In this document: piece by piece, positions 1 through 9,011 of the stretch
How positions within the stretch are numbered: the stretch's first letter is position 1
Layout of the letters: each line of letters starts with the position of its first letter
Assembly (NCBI RefSeq): GCF_902497785.1
Contig: NZ_CABVHK010000006.1
Span: 267,362-331,361, forward strand
DNA: 64,000 nt
Direction of reading: 5' to 3'
Source of the DNA: Pseudomonas fluorescens
Lineage (GTDB): Bacteria; Pseudomonadota; Gammaproteobacteria; Pseudomonadales; Pseudomonadaceae
The notes under the pieces: generated by a model
Told to the model about the DNA's origin: nothing
What the model saw: only the letters and a program-made list of their open reading frames with translations
Database searches by the model: none
Program-made: the position numbers and the translations under genes

Positions 1-135
1 GTGAAAGTACCGGCGCTGGCGAGTAATCGACTGGTGTACCGGGACGGGTTGCCGGTGGCGGCGGTGATTGCCGGCAAGCCGGTTTTCTGGGTGGAAACGA
101 CGATAGAACTACAGAACAAGCTGACCCGGTATTGA
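1..135 (+). CDS. C-terminal end of Lhr-like DEAD/DEAH-box helicase (partial)
   Basis: An open frame enters from the left edge and stops with TGA at 133-135, leaving about 44 codons. The readable tail contains NRLVYRDGLPVAAV followed by a short Gly-Lys-Pro stretch. This resembles the extreme C-terminus of large Lhr-type ATP-dependent helicases, where an N-R-x-x-Y-R-D-G-x-P-V-A strand closes the C-terminal domain. The helicase core lies outside the window, so the assignment rests on this tail only. Confidence 0.5.
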   Translation: MKVPALASNRLVYRDGLPVAAVIAGKPVFWVETTIELQNKLTRY

Positions 136-148
136 TGTTGTCCGGTCT

Positions 149-250
149 GGCCTCATCGCGAGCAAGCTCGCTCCCACAGGGTTTCAGGTGATCACAATAT
201 TTGTGTTCGACACAGATCACTGTGGGAGCGAGCTTGCTCGCGATGAGGCC
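149..250. repeat. REPIN (inverted pair of REP elements, GTGGGAGCGAGC type)
   Basis: Two perfect 30-bp inverted arms, 149-178 and 221-250, each contain TGTGGGAGCGAGCTTGCTCG or its complement. They lie between the convergent helicase and mscS-like genes. REP doublets of this kind are non-autonomous elements mobilised by RAYT transposases; no RAYT gene is in this window. Confidence 0.9.
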
Positions 251-267
251 AGCAACATCAACGCCAA

Positions 268-2382
268 TTATGGAGTGCGCGGCTGCTCCGGCAGCAACAC
301 CGGCGAATCCTCCGGCCGGTCATCTTCATGCTCAGGCGTAGCTTGCCGCGGCATCAACACCTGCTGTGGATAAGTCTGCGCGAAATGCACCCACGGGCTG
401 TTATCCACAAGCTTTTTCAAACGCTGGTTGAACGCCCGGCTCACCGCATATTGCCCGCCCGAGACCGTGCGGAACTGCGCCGTCAACACCACGCCGTTGA
501 GATCCATTTTGTCGACGCCGAATACATCCAGCGGACCTTGCAGGTTGTACTTGAGGAACGCGTCGTCGCGGATTGAATCCCCCGCCTCGCGGATCAGCTC
601 GATGGCCTTGTCGACATCCGTGTCGTAGGTGAACTGCACCGAGAAAAACGCATAGGCGAACTGCCGGGACTGGTTGGTGACGGCCTTGATCTGCCCGAAG
701 GGCACCGAGTGCACAAACCCTTTGCCATCGCGCAGGCGCAAGGTGCGGATGGTCAGGCCTTCGACGGTGCCGGCATGCCCGGAATCAAGCACCACCCAGT
801 CGCCAATCGACAAGGTGTCTTCGATGATGATGAACAGGCCGGTGATCACGTCCTGAACCAGTTGCTGCGAGCCGAAACCGATGGCCAGGCCGACCACCCC
901 GGCACCTGCCAGCAGCGGCGCGACGTTGATGCCGAGGTTAGCCATGGTGGTGATCGCGCAAATCACCACCAGGATGATTTTGATCGCGTTGCGCAACAGC
1001 GGCAGGATGGTTTTGACCCGCGTACTGGGCTGCGTCGTGCGTTTGTTGATCGGGGGTTTCAGCGCTTCCTGGATCGCCGTATCCAGCACCACCCACAGCA
1101 ACCAGGTCACCAGAAAGATCAGGCCCATGCTGCTCAACGACTCACTTATCGCCCGGCCCACCGAGTTGCGCTCGGCGAATTCGAACAGCGACACGCCCCA
1201 GATCCGCCCGAGAATTTCGATGAACGCAACGGCCATGACGATCCGCAGCAAGGCGTGCAACAAACTGAGAAAACGCTCCTTGTAGGCGCTGCTGCGCTGC
1301 AGCGCTTCGGCTTTTCGGGATTTGAACAGGTGCTGGAATATCGTGCTGAGGAACACCGTGGCGATCAGCAGAATGGTGGTAAACAACGCACAGCGCAGGG
1401 CTTTCTGATTGTCCTCGCCGACGCCGATCAGGTTGATGGCCGAGACCATGACCATCAGCAGAATCGGCCAGTACCAGAGCCCGGAAAAGATCAGCAGGGA
1501 TTCCTGCAACGACGGCTGTTTCAAGCGCTGCGCCAGCGCCCGGTTGCGGATCAGATGCGCCACTGGGCGCCTCAGGCGAATCACCAATAATCCGAAGATG
1601 ATCGTGGCGAACAATCCGGTAAACACGGCGATGCTGCTGGTGATGTTGCCGCCCAGTTGTCGGGCGATTTGCGGGCTGGTCAGGGCATCGCTGAGCGCCG
1701 CGAGGAAGCCGATCAGGAACAGTGGCTTGGGGCAGTAATCACGGATGATCTGCACCGCCCGACGCTTGTGCCCGGTGTTGAACATGACGATCACGCACAG
1801 GAAAATCGAGGTGGAGAAAATGCCGCTGCTGGTGGCGTAGGCAAAACACAGCGCCAGTGCGCGACCCACCGAATTTGGCAGAAAATGGCTGACGTACAAG
1901 GTCAGCGGCAGGCAGATCAGTGCAGGGAGGGTGAACGGCAGCAAATAGCCGAGCAGGTCCTGGCTGCGTTGCCGCTTACGGAAGAAGCGCCCTTGGCTCA
2001 GGCGTTTATCCAGCAGGCTGCCGAGCACCGTGAGCAAGGCAAACACCCCCAGCCAGACGCCGGACAACAGCAGGAAATCGCCGACCACGCTCATCGGCGA
2101 GCGCGAGGAGGGCTGATTCACCAGTTTGTCGACTTCATCCGCCGCCCGATCCGCGCGAACGCGCCAGGCGTCGACCAGATTTTCATTGAGGTCGAGCTTG
2201 TCCTGAACGTCATCGATGCTGGAACTGATGGCCCCGAGCAGACCGCCCTGGACCAAGGGCTCAGGCTTTGCCGGCTCTTCGGTGGCGGCGGCGGGAACAC
2301 CCGGCAACGTGACGGCTAGCAGTTCGTTGCTACCGAGAAACAGCAACGCCCCCAGTAAAATCGCGGTCTTGAACTTGAGCAA
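268..2382 (-). CDS. MscS-family mechanosensitive ion channel, YbiO-like
   Basis: This 704-residue inner-membrane channel is far longer than E. coli MscS (286 aa) and resembles the YbiO subgroup. A signal peptide covers roughly residues 1-23, followed by a periplasmic stretch and then many hydrophobic segments from about 105 to 485. The pore-lining helix is recognisable at about 488-520 (LLAGAGVVGLAIGFGSQQ), followed by the MscS beta-domain (GDWVVLDSGHAGTVEGLTIR, about 527-546). The family opens under membrane tension to release solutes on hypo-osmotic shock. The last residues are charged and proline-rich. The gene appears monocistronic, with REP pairs on both sides. Confidence 0.9.
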   Translation of the reverse strand: MLKFKTAILLGALLFLGSNELLAVTLPGVPAAATEEPAKPEPLVQGGLLGAISSSIDDVQDKLDLNENLVDAWRVRADRAADEVDKLVNQPSSRSPMSVVGDFLLLSGVWLGVFALLTVLGSLLDKRLSQGRFFRKRQRSQDLLGYLLPFTLPALICLPLTLYVSHFLPNSVGRALALCFAYATSSGIFSTSIFLCVIVMFNTGHKRRAVQIIRDYCPKPLFLIGFLAALSDALTSPQIARQLGGNITSSIAVFTGLFATIIFGLLVIRLRRPVAHLIRNRALAQRLKQPSLQESLLIFSGLWYWPILLMVMVSAINLIGVGEDNQKALRCALFTTILLIATVFLSTIFQHLFKSRKAEALQRSSAYKERFLSLLHALLRIVMAVAFIEILGRIWGVSLFEFAERNSVGRAISESLSSMGLIFLVTWLLWVVLDTAIQEALKPPINKRTTQPSTRVKTILPLLRNAIKIILVVICAITTMANLGINVAPLLAGAGVVGLAIGFGSQQLVQDVITGLFIIIEDTLSIGDWVVLDSGHAGTVEGLTIRTLRLRDGKGFVHSVPFGQIKAVTNQSRQFAYAFFSVQFTYDTDVDKAIELIREAGDSIRDDAFLKYNLQGPLDVFGVDKMDLNGVVLTAQFRTVSGGQYAVSRAFNQRLKKLVDNSPWVHFAQTYPQQVLMPRQATPEHEDDRPEDSPVLLPEQPRTP

Positions 2383-2683
2383 AACGCGGAGCTCCTTGAA
2401 AAGGGTCTGTCAGGAACTGATCGACAAATGGCCGGCAAGTTCGGTTTCTACCGCGATTTAACGAACGCCGCAATTCCCCTGTGGGAGCGAGCCTGCTCGC
2501 GAAAGCGGTGGCTCAGACACATCGATGGTGAATGTACCGCCGCTATCGCGAGCAGGCTCGCTCCCACAATTAGATCGGTGGTGTTCTGAAAATGTGCCGT
2601 CCGTAGCCCCGTGGAAACTTTCTCGATTGCCCCACAGTCATCAAAAGACAGGGGCAATCGAGGATCAATTGACAGGAGGCGAC
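2383..2683. other. Intergenic region between divergent mscS-like and DUF72 genes
   Basis: About 300 bases with no gene. It must hold the divergent promoters of the mscS-like gene (minus) and the DUF72 operon (plus), but I see no convincing -35/-10 pair. It holds one REPIN at 2480-2568 and the DUF72 ribosome-binding site AGGAGG at 2674-2679. Confidence 0.7.
2480..2568. repeat. REPIN (GTGGGAGCGAGC type)
   Basis: Inverted 23-bp arms at 2480-2502 and 2546-2568 carry the GTGGGAGCGAGCCTGCTCGC variant (CCTG in place of CTTG at the centre). Unusually, this pair sits between two divergent genes rather than downstream of them. Confidence 0.88.
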
Positions 2684-3610
2684 ATGGCGGCGATTCACAT
2701 TGGTATCTCAGGCTGGCGCTACACGCCTTGGCGGGGGGATTTCTACCCGAAGGGGCTGGCCCAGAGGCGCGAATTGCAATTCGCTTCCCGGGCGGTCAAC
2801 AGCATCGAAATCAATGGATCGTTTTACGCCCTGCAACGGCCTGAACGTTACGCCGAGTGGTACGCCGAGACCCCGGCGGACTTCATGTTCAGCATCAAGG
2901 CCCCGCGCTTCATCACTCACGTCAAACGTCTGCGTGACATTCACAAGCCCCTGGCGAATTTCTTCGCCTCCGGCGTGCTGGAGCTCAAGGAAAAACTCGG
3001 CCCGATCCTCTGGCAGTTTCCGCCGAACTTCAAATTCGACGCCGAGTTGTTTGAAAGCTTCCTCGAACAATTGCCCCACAACACCCAACAGGCTGCCGCC
3101 CTCGCCCGCCAGCACGACTCGCACGTGCATGGGCACGCCAGCATCAAGGCGTACAAAAAGAAACCGCTGCGCCATGCCGTCGAGATCAGGAACGACACTT
3201 TCATCGACCCGGCGTTTGTGCGGCTGCTCAAACGCTACAACGTCGCGTTGGTGATTGCCGATACCGCTGGGAAATGGCCTTACCGCGAAGACCTCACCAG
3301 TGATTTCGTCTATTTGCGCCTGCATGGCGCCGAAGAACTCTACGCCAGCGGCTACACCCCGCAGGCTCTGAATCGCTGGAGCGAGCGAATCGACGCCTGG
3401 AATCACGGCGGTCAACCTTCGGACCCGCAGCTGATTGCGCCTCGACAAAAACCCAAGGCACGCAAGTCCCGCGAAGTGTTCTGTTATTTCGACAATGACA
3501 TCAAGGTGCGCGCGCCCTACGACGCGCGGCGTTTGCTGGCGCATTTCCATCTCGACAAAGGCCTCGCCACGGCCCCCGGCGAGCCTGCTGCCGAAGGAGT
3601 GCTGCCATGA
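2684..3610 (+). CDS. DUF72 family protein (YecE-like)
   Basis: The 308-residue product begins [20 protein letters not shown], the typical N-terminus of DUF72 proteins, which adopt a TIM-barrel-like fold. The biochemical role of the family is not established. The ATG at 2684 is chosen because a strong AGGAGG lies at 2674-2679; the frame stays open upstream to about 2525, but that part has no family similarity and overlaps the REPIN region. The stop codon overlaps the next start (ATGA at 3607-3610), so it is probably translationally coupled to the ybhP-like gene. Conserved stretches include VEIRNDTF and FVYLRLHG. Confidence 0.9.
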   Translation: MAAIHIGISGWRYTPWRGDFYPKGLAQRRELQFASRAVNSIEINGSFYALQRPERYAEWYAETPADFMFSIKAPRFITHVKRLRDIHKPLANFFASGVLELKEKLGPILWQFPPNFKFDAELFESFLEQLPHNTQQAAALARQHDSHVHGHASIKAYKKKPLRHAVEIRNDTFIDPAFVRLLKRYNVALVIADTAGKWPYREDLTSDFVYLRLHGAEELYASGYTPQALNRWSERIDAWNHGGQPSDPQLIAPRQKPKARKSREVFCYFDNDIKVRAPYDARRLLAHFHLDKGLATAPGEPAAEGVLP

Positions 3611-4404
3611 CTGGGCCCGAGCCGTTCAGCATTGACGACAACCCGCCAGAGACCATGGCCGCCGTGCGCCGCTTCACCATTCTGACGGTGAATACGCACA
3701 AGGGCTTCACCGCGCTCAACCGGCGTTTCATCCTGCCTGAACTGCGCGAAGCGGTGCGCAGCGTGTCGGCCGACGTGGTGTTTTTGCAGGAAGTGCATGG
3801 CACCCACGAGCACCATCCACAGCGTTACAGCAACTGGCCGGCAATGCCGCAGTACGAATTCCTCGCCGACACCTTGTGGCCGCAATTCGCCTACGGCCGC
3901 AACGCGGTGTACCCGGAGGGCGATCACGGCAACGCGTTGCTGTCGAAATTCCAGATCATTCGCCACGACAACCTCGACGTGTCGATCAGTGGCCACGAGA
4001 ACCGCGGCATCCTGCATTGCGTGTTGCGCCTGCCCGGCGCCGGCCCGGAGGTGCACGCGATTTGCGTGCATTTGGGGTTGCGCGAAACCCATCGCAATGA
4101 ACAGTTGAATCTGCTGGCCCGGCGCCTCGAAGAACTGCCGGCCGACGCTCCGGTGATCGTTGCCGGCGACTTCAACGACTGGCGCCAGCGCGCCGATGCG
4201 CTGCTCAAACCCACCGGCTTGCGCGAAGTGTTCGCTGAACATCACGGCAAACCGGCGCGCAGTTTTCCGGCGCGCCTTCCAGCGTTACGCCTGGACCGCA
4301 TTTACGTACGCAACCTCAAGGCCAGCCACCCGAAAGTTCTTGCGGCGCGGCCCTGGTCACACCTTTCCGACCACGCACCGCTATCGGTGGAGATCGAGCT
4401 ATGA
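3607..4404 (+). CDS. ybhP: Endonuclease/exonuclease/phosphatase family protein, YbhP-like
   Basis: This 265-residue member of the EEP superfamily shows the metal-dependent phosphoesterase motifs in order: TVNTHKG near the N-terminus, FLQEVHG (catalytic Glu), [13 protein letters not shown] and the terminal [10 protein letters not shown]. The superfamily hydrolyses phosphodiester bonds in nucleic acids, phosphoinositides or phospholipids; the substrate of YbhP is not known. In E. coli ybhP lies directly upstream of ybhO/clsB and ybhN, and the same order is present here, with 4-base ATGA overlaps on both sides. This context suggests a role in phospholipid handling. Confidence 0.88.
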   Translation: MTGPEPFSIDDNPPETMAAVRRFTILTVNTHKGFTALNRRFILPELREAVRSVSADVVFLQEVHGTHEHHPQRYSNWPAMPQYEFLADTLWPQFAYGRNAVYPEGDHGNALLSKFQIIRHDNLDVSISGHENRGILHCVLRLPGAGPEVHAICVHLGLRETHRNEQLNLLARRLEELPADAPVIVAGDFNDWRQRADALLKPTGLREVFAEHHGKPARSFPARLPALRLDRIYVRNLKASHPKVLAARPWSHLSDHAPLSVEIEL

Positions 4405-5696
4405 GCAGCGCACCGATGGAAAAAGCCACGATTGAACACGTCTCCACCAGCCCGCCTGTGCGCGAACCGGGCGTAGTAGACGTTGAATATGGCTGGCAGG
4501 GCAACAACCTCGTGGAGTTGCTGGAAAACGGCGAGGCCTACTTCCCGCGAGTATTTGAAGCCATGCGCCAGGCCAAATCCGAAATCCTCCTCGAAACGTT
4601 CATTGTGTTCGAGGACAAGGTCGGCAACGAGCTGCAGCAGGTGCTGATCGACGCGGCGCAACGCGGCGTGCGGGTCACCGCCAGCTTCGACGGCTTCGGC
4701 TGTGGCGAACTGACCACCGAGTACCTTGCAGCGTTGAGCGAGGCCGGCGTGCACATTCAGATGTTTGATCCGGCACCGAAGCATCTCGGCATTCGCACCA
4801 ACTGGTTCCGGCGCCTGCACCGCAAGATTGTGGTGGTCGACGGCACGATCGCATTCGTGGGCGGGATCAATTTTTCCGCCGATCATCTGGCCGATTTCGG
4901 CCCGGAGGCGAAGCAGGATTACTCGGTTGAAGTGCAGGGCCCGGCGGTGGCCGACATCCATCATTTCGCCCTGCTGCAAAGTGGCCGCCCCGCTCGCGCC
5001 AAATACTGGTGGCAACGACGCCGGCAGCGCCGCGTCGAGTTGGCCTTCAGCGACCACGATGGTCAGGTGCGCCTGGTCTACCGCGACAACGGTGATCATA
5101 AAACAGACATCGAAGAGGTTTATCGACAAGTGCTGCGCAGTGCCCAGCGCCGGGTAGTGATCGCCAACGCGTACTTCTTCCCCGGCTATCGCTTGCTGCG
5201 CGAGATTCGCAACGCCGCTCGCCGGGGCGTCGAAGTGCGCCTGATTCTGCAAGGTCAACCAGACATGCTGGTAGCCAAACTCGCAGCGCGCATGACCTAT
5301 GACTACCTGCTCAAATCCGGCGTGCAGATTCACGAATATTGCGAGCGCCCATTGCACGGCAAAGTGGCGCTGGTGGATGAAGACTGGAGCACCGTCGGTT
5401 CGAGCAACCTCGACCCGCTGAGCCTGTCGATGAACCTGGAAGCCAACGTGCTGATCCGCGACCGCGCCTTCAACCGCGAGTTGTTCGAACGCCTGCAATT
5501 GTTGAGCGATCATCACTGCAAAGCCATGTCACCGGACAAGTCCCCACGCGGCCGGGTCTGGCACATGACCGTGGGCTTTCTGGTGTTCCACTTCCTGCGC
5601 CATTTTCCGGCCTGGGCCGGGTGGCTGCCGGCCCATAAACCGCGCCTGAAACTCTTCACGCATTCCACCGGGAGCGATCCTCATGAGCCACGCTGA
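4401..5696 (+). CDS. clsB: Cardiolipin synthase B (phospholipase D family)
   Basis: The 431-residue protein has two HKD motifs: H140-x-K142-x4-D147 (HRKIVVVD) and H319-x-K321-x4-D326 (HGKVALVD), the second followed by GSSNLDPLS as usual in this family. ClsB enzymes make cardiolipin from phosphatidylglycerol or transfer phosphatidyl groups to related acceptors at the inner membrane. A hydrophobic stretch near the C-terminus (about 390-412) may anchor it. The start at 4401 overlaps the ybhP stop; a second ATG at 4416 is possible. The 3' end overlaps ybhN by 14 bases. Order ybhP-clsB-ybhN is that of E. coli. Confidence 0.93.
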   Translation: MSSAPMEKATIEHVSTSPPVREPGVVDVEYGWQGNNLVELLENGEAYFPRVFEAMRQAKSEILLETFIVFEDKVGNELQQVLIDAAQRGVRVTASFDGFGCGELTTEYLAALSEAGVHIQMFDPAPKHLGIRTNWFRRLHRKIVVVDGTIAFVGGINFSADHLADFGPEAKQDYSVEVQGPAVADIHHFALLQSGRPARAKYWWQRRRQRRVELAFSDHDGQVRLVYRDNGDHKTDIEEVYRQVLRSAQRRVVIANAYFFPGYRLLREIRNAARRGVEVRLILQGQPDMLVAKLAARMTYDYLLKSGVQIHEYCERPLHGKVALVDEDWSTVGSSNLDPLSLSMNLEANVLIRDRAFNRELFERLQLLSDHHCKAMSPDKSPRGRVWHMTVGFLVFHFLRHFPAWAGWLPAHKPRLKLFTHSTGSDPHEPR

Positions 5697-6669
5697 AACC
5701 CAGTCGGCGACTCACACTGACAGCCCGGGCAAGTCGCGCTGGAGCCGCTGGAAAAAACCCCTGACAATGCTGTTTTTCCTGGCGCTGATCGTGCTGTTCA
5801 CGATGCTCGCGCAGCGCATCGAATGGAACGAGGTGTTCGACACCCTCGCCGATTTCAAGGTGCGCACGCTGATCATCGCCGCCGGGCTGACGCTGGTGAG
5901 TTTTCTGGTGTACGCCTGTTTTGATCTGATTGGCCGCACCTACATTCGTCAGGACCTGACCTGGAAGCAGATCCTGCCGGTGGGCATCATCAGTTATGCG
6001 TTCAACCTCAACCTCAGCGCCTGGGTGGGCGGCATCGCCATGCGTTATCGGCTGTACTCGCGGCTCGGGGTGAGCAAAAGCAACATTGCGAAAATCCTTG
6101 GCCTGAGTCTGGCGACCAACTGGTTTGGCTACATGGTGATTGCCGGCGCGGTGTTCAGCAGCGGACTGGTGCGGATGCCGCCGGGCTGGAAACTCAGCAG
6201 TGATGCGTTGCAGGGCGTGGGGATTTTGTTGCTGCTGGTGAGCGCGGGCTACCTGGCGGCGTGTCAGTTTTCCAAGCGGCGGGAATGGTCGATTCGCGGC
6301 GTGGAAATCAACCTGCCGTCCCTGCGCATGGCGGTGTTGCAACTGGCGCTGGGAGCGTTGAACTGGTCGCTGATGGCCGCGGTGATTTTCACGTTGCTGC
6401 CGAGCAAGCTGGATTATCCACTGGTGCTTGGCGTGCTGTTGATCAGCGCGATTGCGGGGGTGATCACCCACATCCCGGCCGGGCTCGGGGTGTTGGAGGC
6501 AGTGTTTGTCGCGTTGCTGCAGCATGAAGCTTCGCGGGGCAGTCTGGTGGCGGGCTTGCTGGCGTATCGGGCGATTTATTTTATCTTGCCGTTGCTGATT
6601 ACGTTGGTGATGTATTTGGTGGTGGAGGCGAAGGCCAAGTCGCTGCGGATCTCGAAAACACCCAAGTGA
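5683..6669 (+). CDS. ybhN: Lysylphosphatidylglycerol-synthase-like TM protein, YbhN (UPF0104)
   Basis: The 328-residue integral membrane protein has about eight hydrophobic segments and the UPF0104 signature region NLSAWVGGIAMRYRLYSRLGVS, with AGVITHIPAGLGVLEAVFVALL later. It corresponds to the flippase-like membrane half of MprF-type proteins and lacks the aminoacyl transferase domain. It overlaps the end of clsB by 14 bases, so the four genes from 2684 to 6669 form one tightly packed operon. Its biochemical role is unproven; context suggests lipid transport or cardiolipin metabolism. Confidence 0.88.
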   Translation: MSHAETQSATHTDSPGKSRWSRWKKPLTMLFFLALIVLFTMLAQRIEWNEVFDTLADFKVRTLIIAAGLTLVSFLVYACFDLIGRTYIRQDLTWKQILPVGIISYAFNLNLSAWVGGIAMRYRLYSRLGVSKSNIAKILGLSLATNWFGYMVIAGAVFSSGLVRMPPGWKLSSDALQGVGILLLLVSAGYLAACQFSKRREWSIRGVEINLPSLRMAVLQLALGALNWSLMAAVIFTLLPSKLDYPLVLGVLLISAIAGVITHIPAGLGVLEAVFVALLQHEASRGSLVAGLLAYRAIYFILPLLITLVMYLVVEAKAKSLRISKTPK

Positions 6670-6680
6670 TCAGGACGCCT

Positions 6681-6795
6681 TCGCGAGCAGGCTCGCTCCC
6701 ACAGGTGATCGCGTTTCAACTGTGGGAGCGAGCCTGCTCGCGAAAGATCTCTCACAGTTGATTGCGATCTACTGTGGGAGCGAGCCTGCTCGCGA
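6681..6795. repeat. Cluster of three REP elements (GTGGGAGCGAGC type)
   Basis: Three 23-bp copies of the same element: 6681-6703 (minus sense), 6721-6743 (plus) and 6773-6795 (plus). The first two form a REPIN; the third is an extra direct copy. They separate the convergent ybhN and hydrolase genes. Confidence 0.9.
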
Positions 6796-6819
6796 AAACG
6801 ATCTGCAGGACACCGCAGA

Positions 6820-7578
6820 TCACGTGGACTGAATAATGCTCAACCGCTCACCCACCACCATCTCGGTAATCCAGCCCACCAGAATCGAGGTGTAGGCCTG
6901 CTGCGAAACCGGCTCGGTCAACGCGTGATCGGCGCCGTCGATAACTCGGTGAGTCAGCGAATGCGTCTGCTGGCACGCCGCGCGGTAACTCATGATCGTC
7001 GCATGAGGCACGTAGGCGTCCGTCTCGGATTCCACCAGCAACACGTCCCCGGTAAATTGCGAACAGGCGTGCAGCGCGCGGTTGGTGTCGGCGCGCACCA
7101 GCGTGCTGCGGTAATCACGCAAATCGAGCTTGTCCAACTCACGCTTGGGCGTGTGCCATTGCTCATCGCGGTACAGCGCTGGCACCCTCAGGGCCAACCA
7201 GCGCACCGGGCGCAACGAAGTCAGGATCGACGCCAGGTAACCGCCGTAACTGGTGCCGACCACGGCGATGGCCGAGGTGTCGAGCGCCGGGTGCGCGAGC
7301 AAACGATCGTACGCCGCCAGCAAGTCGCGCAAGTTGTCTTCTCGGGTCACCCGCGTCAGCGGAATGCCGGTGCCGCCGGTGTGCCCACGCAAGTCGAACG
7401 TCAGGCACACACAGCCCAGACCGGCAATGCCCTTGGCCCGTTCGAGGTCGCGCTCCTGACTGCCGCCCCAACCGTGCACAAAGAGCACGCCAGGGACTTT
7501 CGATTTGGGGCTGAGAAAAGTCCCGATCATTTGTTCATCGTCGATGTCGATCTGAATGGTTTCGCTTCTAGCCGTCAT
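6820..7578 (-). CDS. Alpha/beta hydrolase (serine hydrolase)
   Basis: The 252-residue cytosolic hydrolase shows VLFVHGWGGS (oxyanion-hole HG) at about 31-40 and the nucleophile elbow GTSYGGY with Ser110. An Asp in VESETDAYVPHA and a His in DGADHALTEP complete a plausible triad. It resembles dienelactone-hydrolase or acylaminopeptidase-like enzymes; no substrate can be deduced. Its start overlaps the stop of the upstream DUF3182 gene by 11 bases, so the two are translationally coupled and probably act together. Confidence 0.87.
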   Translation of the reverse strand: MTARSETIQIDIDDEQMIGTFLSPKSKVPGVLFVHGWGGSQERDLERAKGIAGLGCVCLTFDLRGHTGGTGIPLTRVTREDNLRDLLAAYDRLLAHPALDTSAIAVVGTSYGGYLASILTSLRPVRWLALRVPALYRDEQWHTPKRELDKLDLRDYRSTLVRADTNRALHACSQFTGDVLLVESETDAYVPHATIMSYRAACQQTHSLTHRVIDGADHALTEPVSQQAYTSILVGWITEMVVGERLSIIQST

Positions 7579-8677
7579 AGGATTTGACCGTCACGTACTT
7601 GAGTAGAAATTCACTATTCTCCGCCGGCCCCCGATACACCTCGATGGCGTCCGTCGGCAGCGGCTGATCGGTGTAGGTTTCCACCGAAGAGACACGAATT
7701 GCGCGCATCCCCGGATCGTTGACGAAGCTTTGCAACGCGGCCACTTCGGCGCTGCTGGCACCGCCCATGCGCCAGGACTGTTCAAGCACGCCGCTGCGCT
7801 GTTGGCCGTTGCTGTCCAGCCCCTGAGCGATGTCATAGTTGCGCCGCGACGCGTAGAAACCTGGATAGGCTTCATCCGCGGCACTGTCGAACACTTGCGC
7901 CTGGCGGATCGCCAACCGCACGTCATCGGGCAGCTCCAGTTCGAGCAGATCGTCGTAATGCCCCCGCACCACCAGCAGGTTGGAACCTCCATAAACCTGC
8001 TCGCCATGACCGTCTTCGGTCAAGTACTGATCGCCGCAATAACTGAGCACGATGTCGCCGATGAAGCTTTGGCCGACGCTGTGGGTGACGACGTCAGACA
8101 GGTCTTGCTCCAACACCACACCCTCGGCAAACAGGGCTTTGGCCTCAGGTCTGGCGAGGATGGCATCAAATTCGTCGAGACTCTTGATCACTTCCTGGCC
8201 CCGCCCGGCGCAGGCGTGAACCGGCTTGAGGCGGATCGGGCCGTTGTAGAGCAAGTGCTCCGCCGCCGGGCGCGCGTCGTCATGAGAGAAAACGCTGAGC
8301 CCGTCGAGCACCACACTGCGCACCCGCTGGGAAAACAGCGGCGACCAACCTTGCGGCGCATCAGCATTTCTGTTGAGCAAACCGTGGGTGATCGCTTTGG
8401 TGCAGATGAAATCATGATCGACATAGCCGCCCCACAGATCCTCCGGCCCACGCACGCCCAGCCGATGCGCAGCCGCGGCGCCGACCAGGGTTTGGGTGGG
8501 TAGCAAATAGAGGTCACGACCGGTGTGGAGTTCGGGGTCGTAGCTGCCGCCAAACTTGAGGCCCAGTATTTGCGCCAGCCAACGGGCCAGAGCGCGGTTG
8601 GTGTCGACTTCGTGCTGTGGAGCGTCGGGCCGCACCGAATGCGCGACCACGGTTTTTTTGCGGTTTGTTGGGGTCAT
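7568..8677 (-). CDS. DUF3182 family protein, possible ATP-grasp-like
   Basis: The 369-residue protein matches what I know of DUF3182 in length and sequence. The stretch PIRLKPVHACAGRGQEVI (about 151-168) resembles the nucleotide-gripping strand-turn of ATP-grasp ligases, and VVLEQDLSDVVTHSVGQSFI resembles the following acceptor strand. The ATP-grasp reading is my inference. It is the first gene of a two-gene unit with the alpha/beta hydrolase. No signal peptide or membrane segment is visible. Function is unknown; ligation of a small molecule that the hydrolase then processes is one speculative possibility. Confidence 0.75.
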   Translation of the reverse strand: MTPTNRKKTVVAHSVRPDAPQHEVDTNRALARWLAQILGLKFGGSYDPELHTGRDLYLLPTQTLVGAAAAHRLGVRGPEDLWGGYVDHDFICTKAITHGLLNRNADAPQGWSPLFSQRVRSVVLDGLSVFSHDDARPAAEHLLYNGPIRLKPVHACAGRGQEVIKSLDEFDAILARPEAKALFAEGVVLEQDLSDVVTHSVGQSFIGDIVLSYCGDQYLTEDGHGEQVYGGSNLLVVRGHYDDLLELELPDDVRLAIRQAQVFDSAADEAYPGFYASRRNYDIAQGLDSNGQQRSGVLEQSWRMGGASSAEVAALQSFVNDPGMRAIRVSSVETYTDQPLPTDAIEVYRGPAENSEFLLKYVTVKSYDG

Positions 8678-9011
8678 GCGTCCCCCTTCACTTGGCGCTT
8701 TATGAATGTATGTAGACGGGTGCAGAGATCACGCCAACTGATCCTGGAAGCAAACAGTTATCAAATCAGTCAGTTGCGCGAATCACCTGCCGCCTGGGCC
8801 GTTCTATTCTGCACGACACCGGTTTCGATTCCGGCATTTTGCACGATCCAAAACTCGTGCACGTCCTCTGTGGGAGCGAGCTTGTGGTGAGGGGATTTAT
8901 CCCCGTTGGGTGGCGAAGCCGCCCTTAGATTCACGACTGCTGCGCAGCCGAACGGGGATAAATCCCCTCACCACAGTCTCGCTCCCACAGTTTGGATCTG
9001 TGGTGTTCTGG
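8678..9011. other. Intergenic region with composite REP, no gene seen
   Basis: About 330 bases between the DUF3182 gene and the glxA-like stop. The left part should contain the DUF3182 promoter, but no clear -35/-10 pair is apparent. The right part is filled by the large composite inverted repeat at 8868-8990. Confidence 0.7.
8868..8990. repeat. Composite inverted repeat: two REP types nested
   Basis: The outer arms CTGTGGGAGCGAG (8868-8880) and its complement (8978-8990) belong to the common REP type. Directly inside are GTGGTGAGGGGATTTATCCC and its complement, from a different REP type whose half GGGGATTTATCCCC is itself palindromic. The arms enclose about 35 bases containing GGCGAAGCCGCC. 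The whole could fold as one long hairpin downstream of the glxA-like gene. Confidence 0.85.

Noticed and set aside
2525..2683. Upstream extension of the DUF72 reading frame
   Set aside because: It runs through the REPIN region and lacks similarity to the family; the ATG at 2684 has a strong ribosome-binding site.
5656..6525. Antisense open frame opposite ybhN (289 codons)
   Set aside because: Composition-driven shadow rich in Gln, His and Arg; no family similarity.
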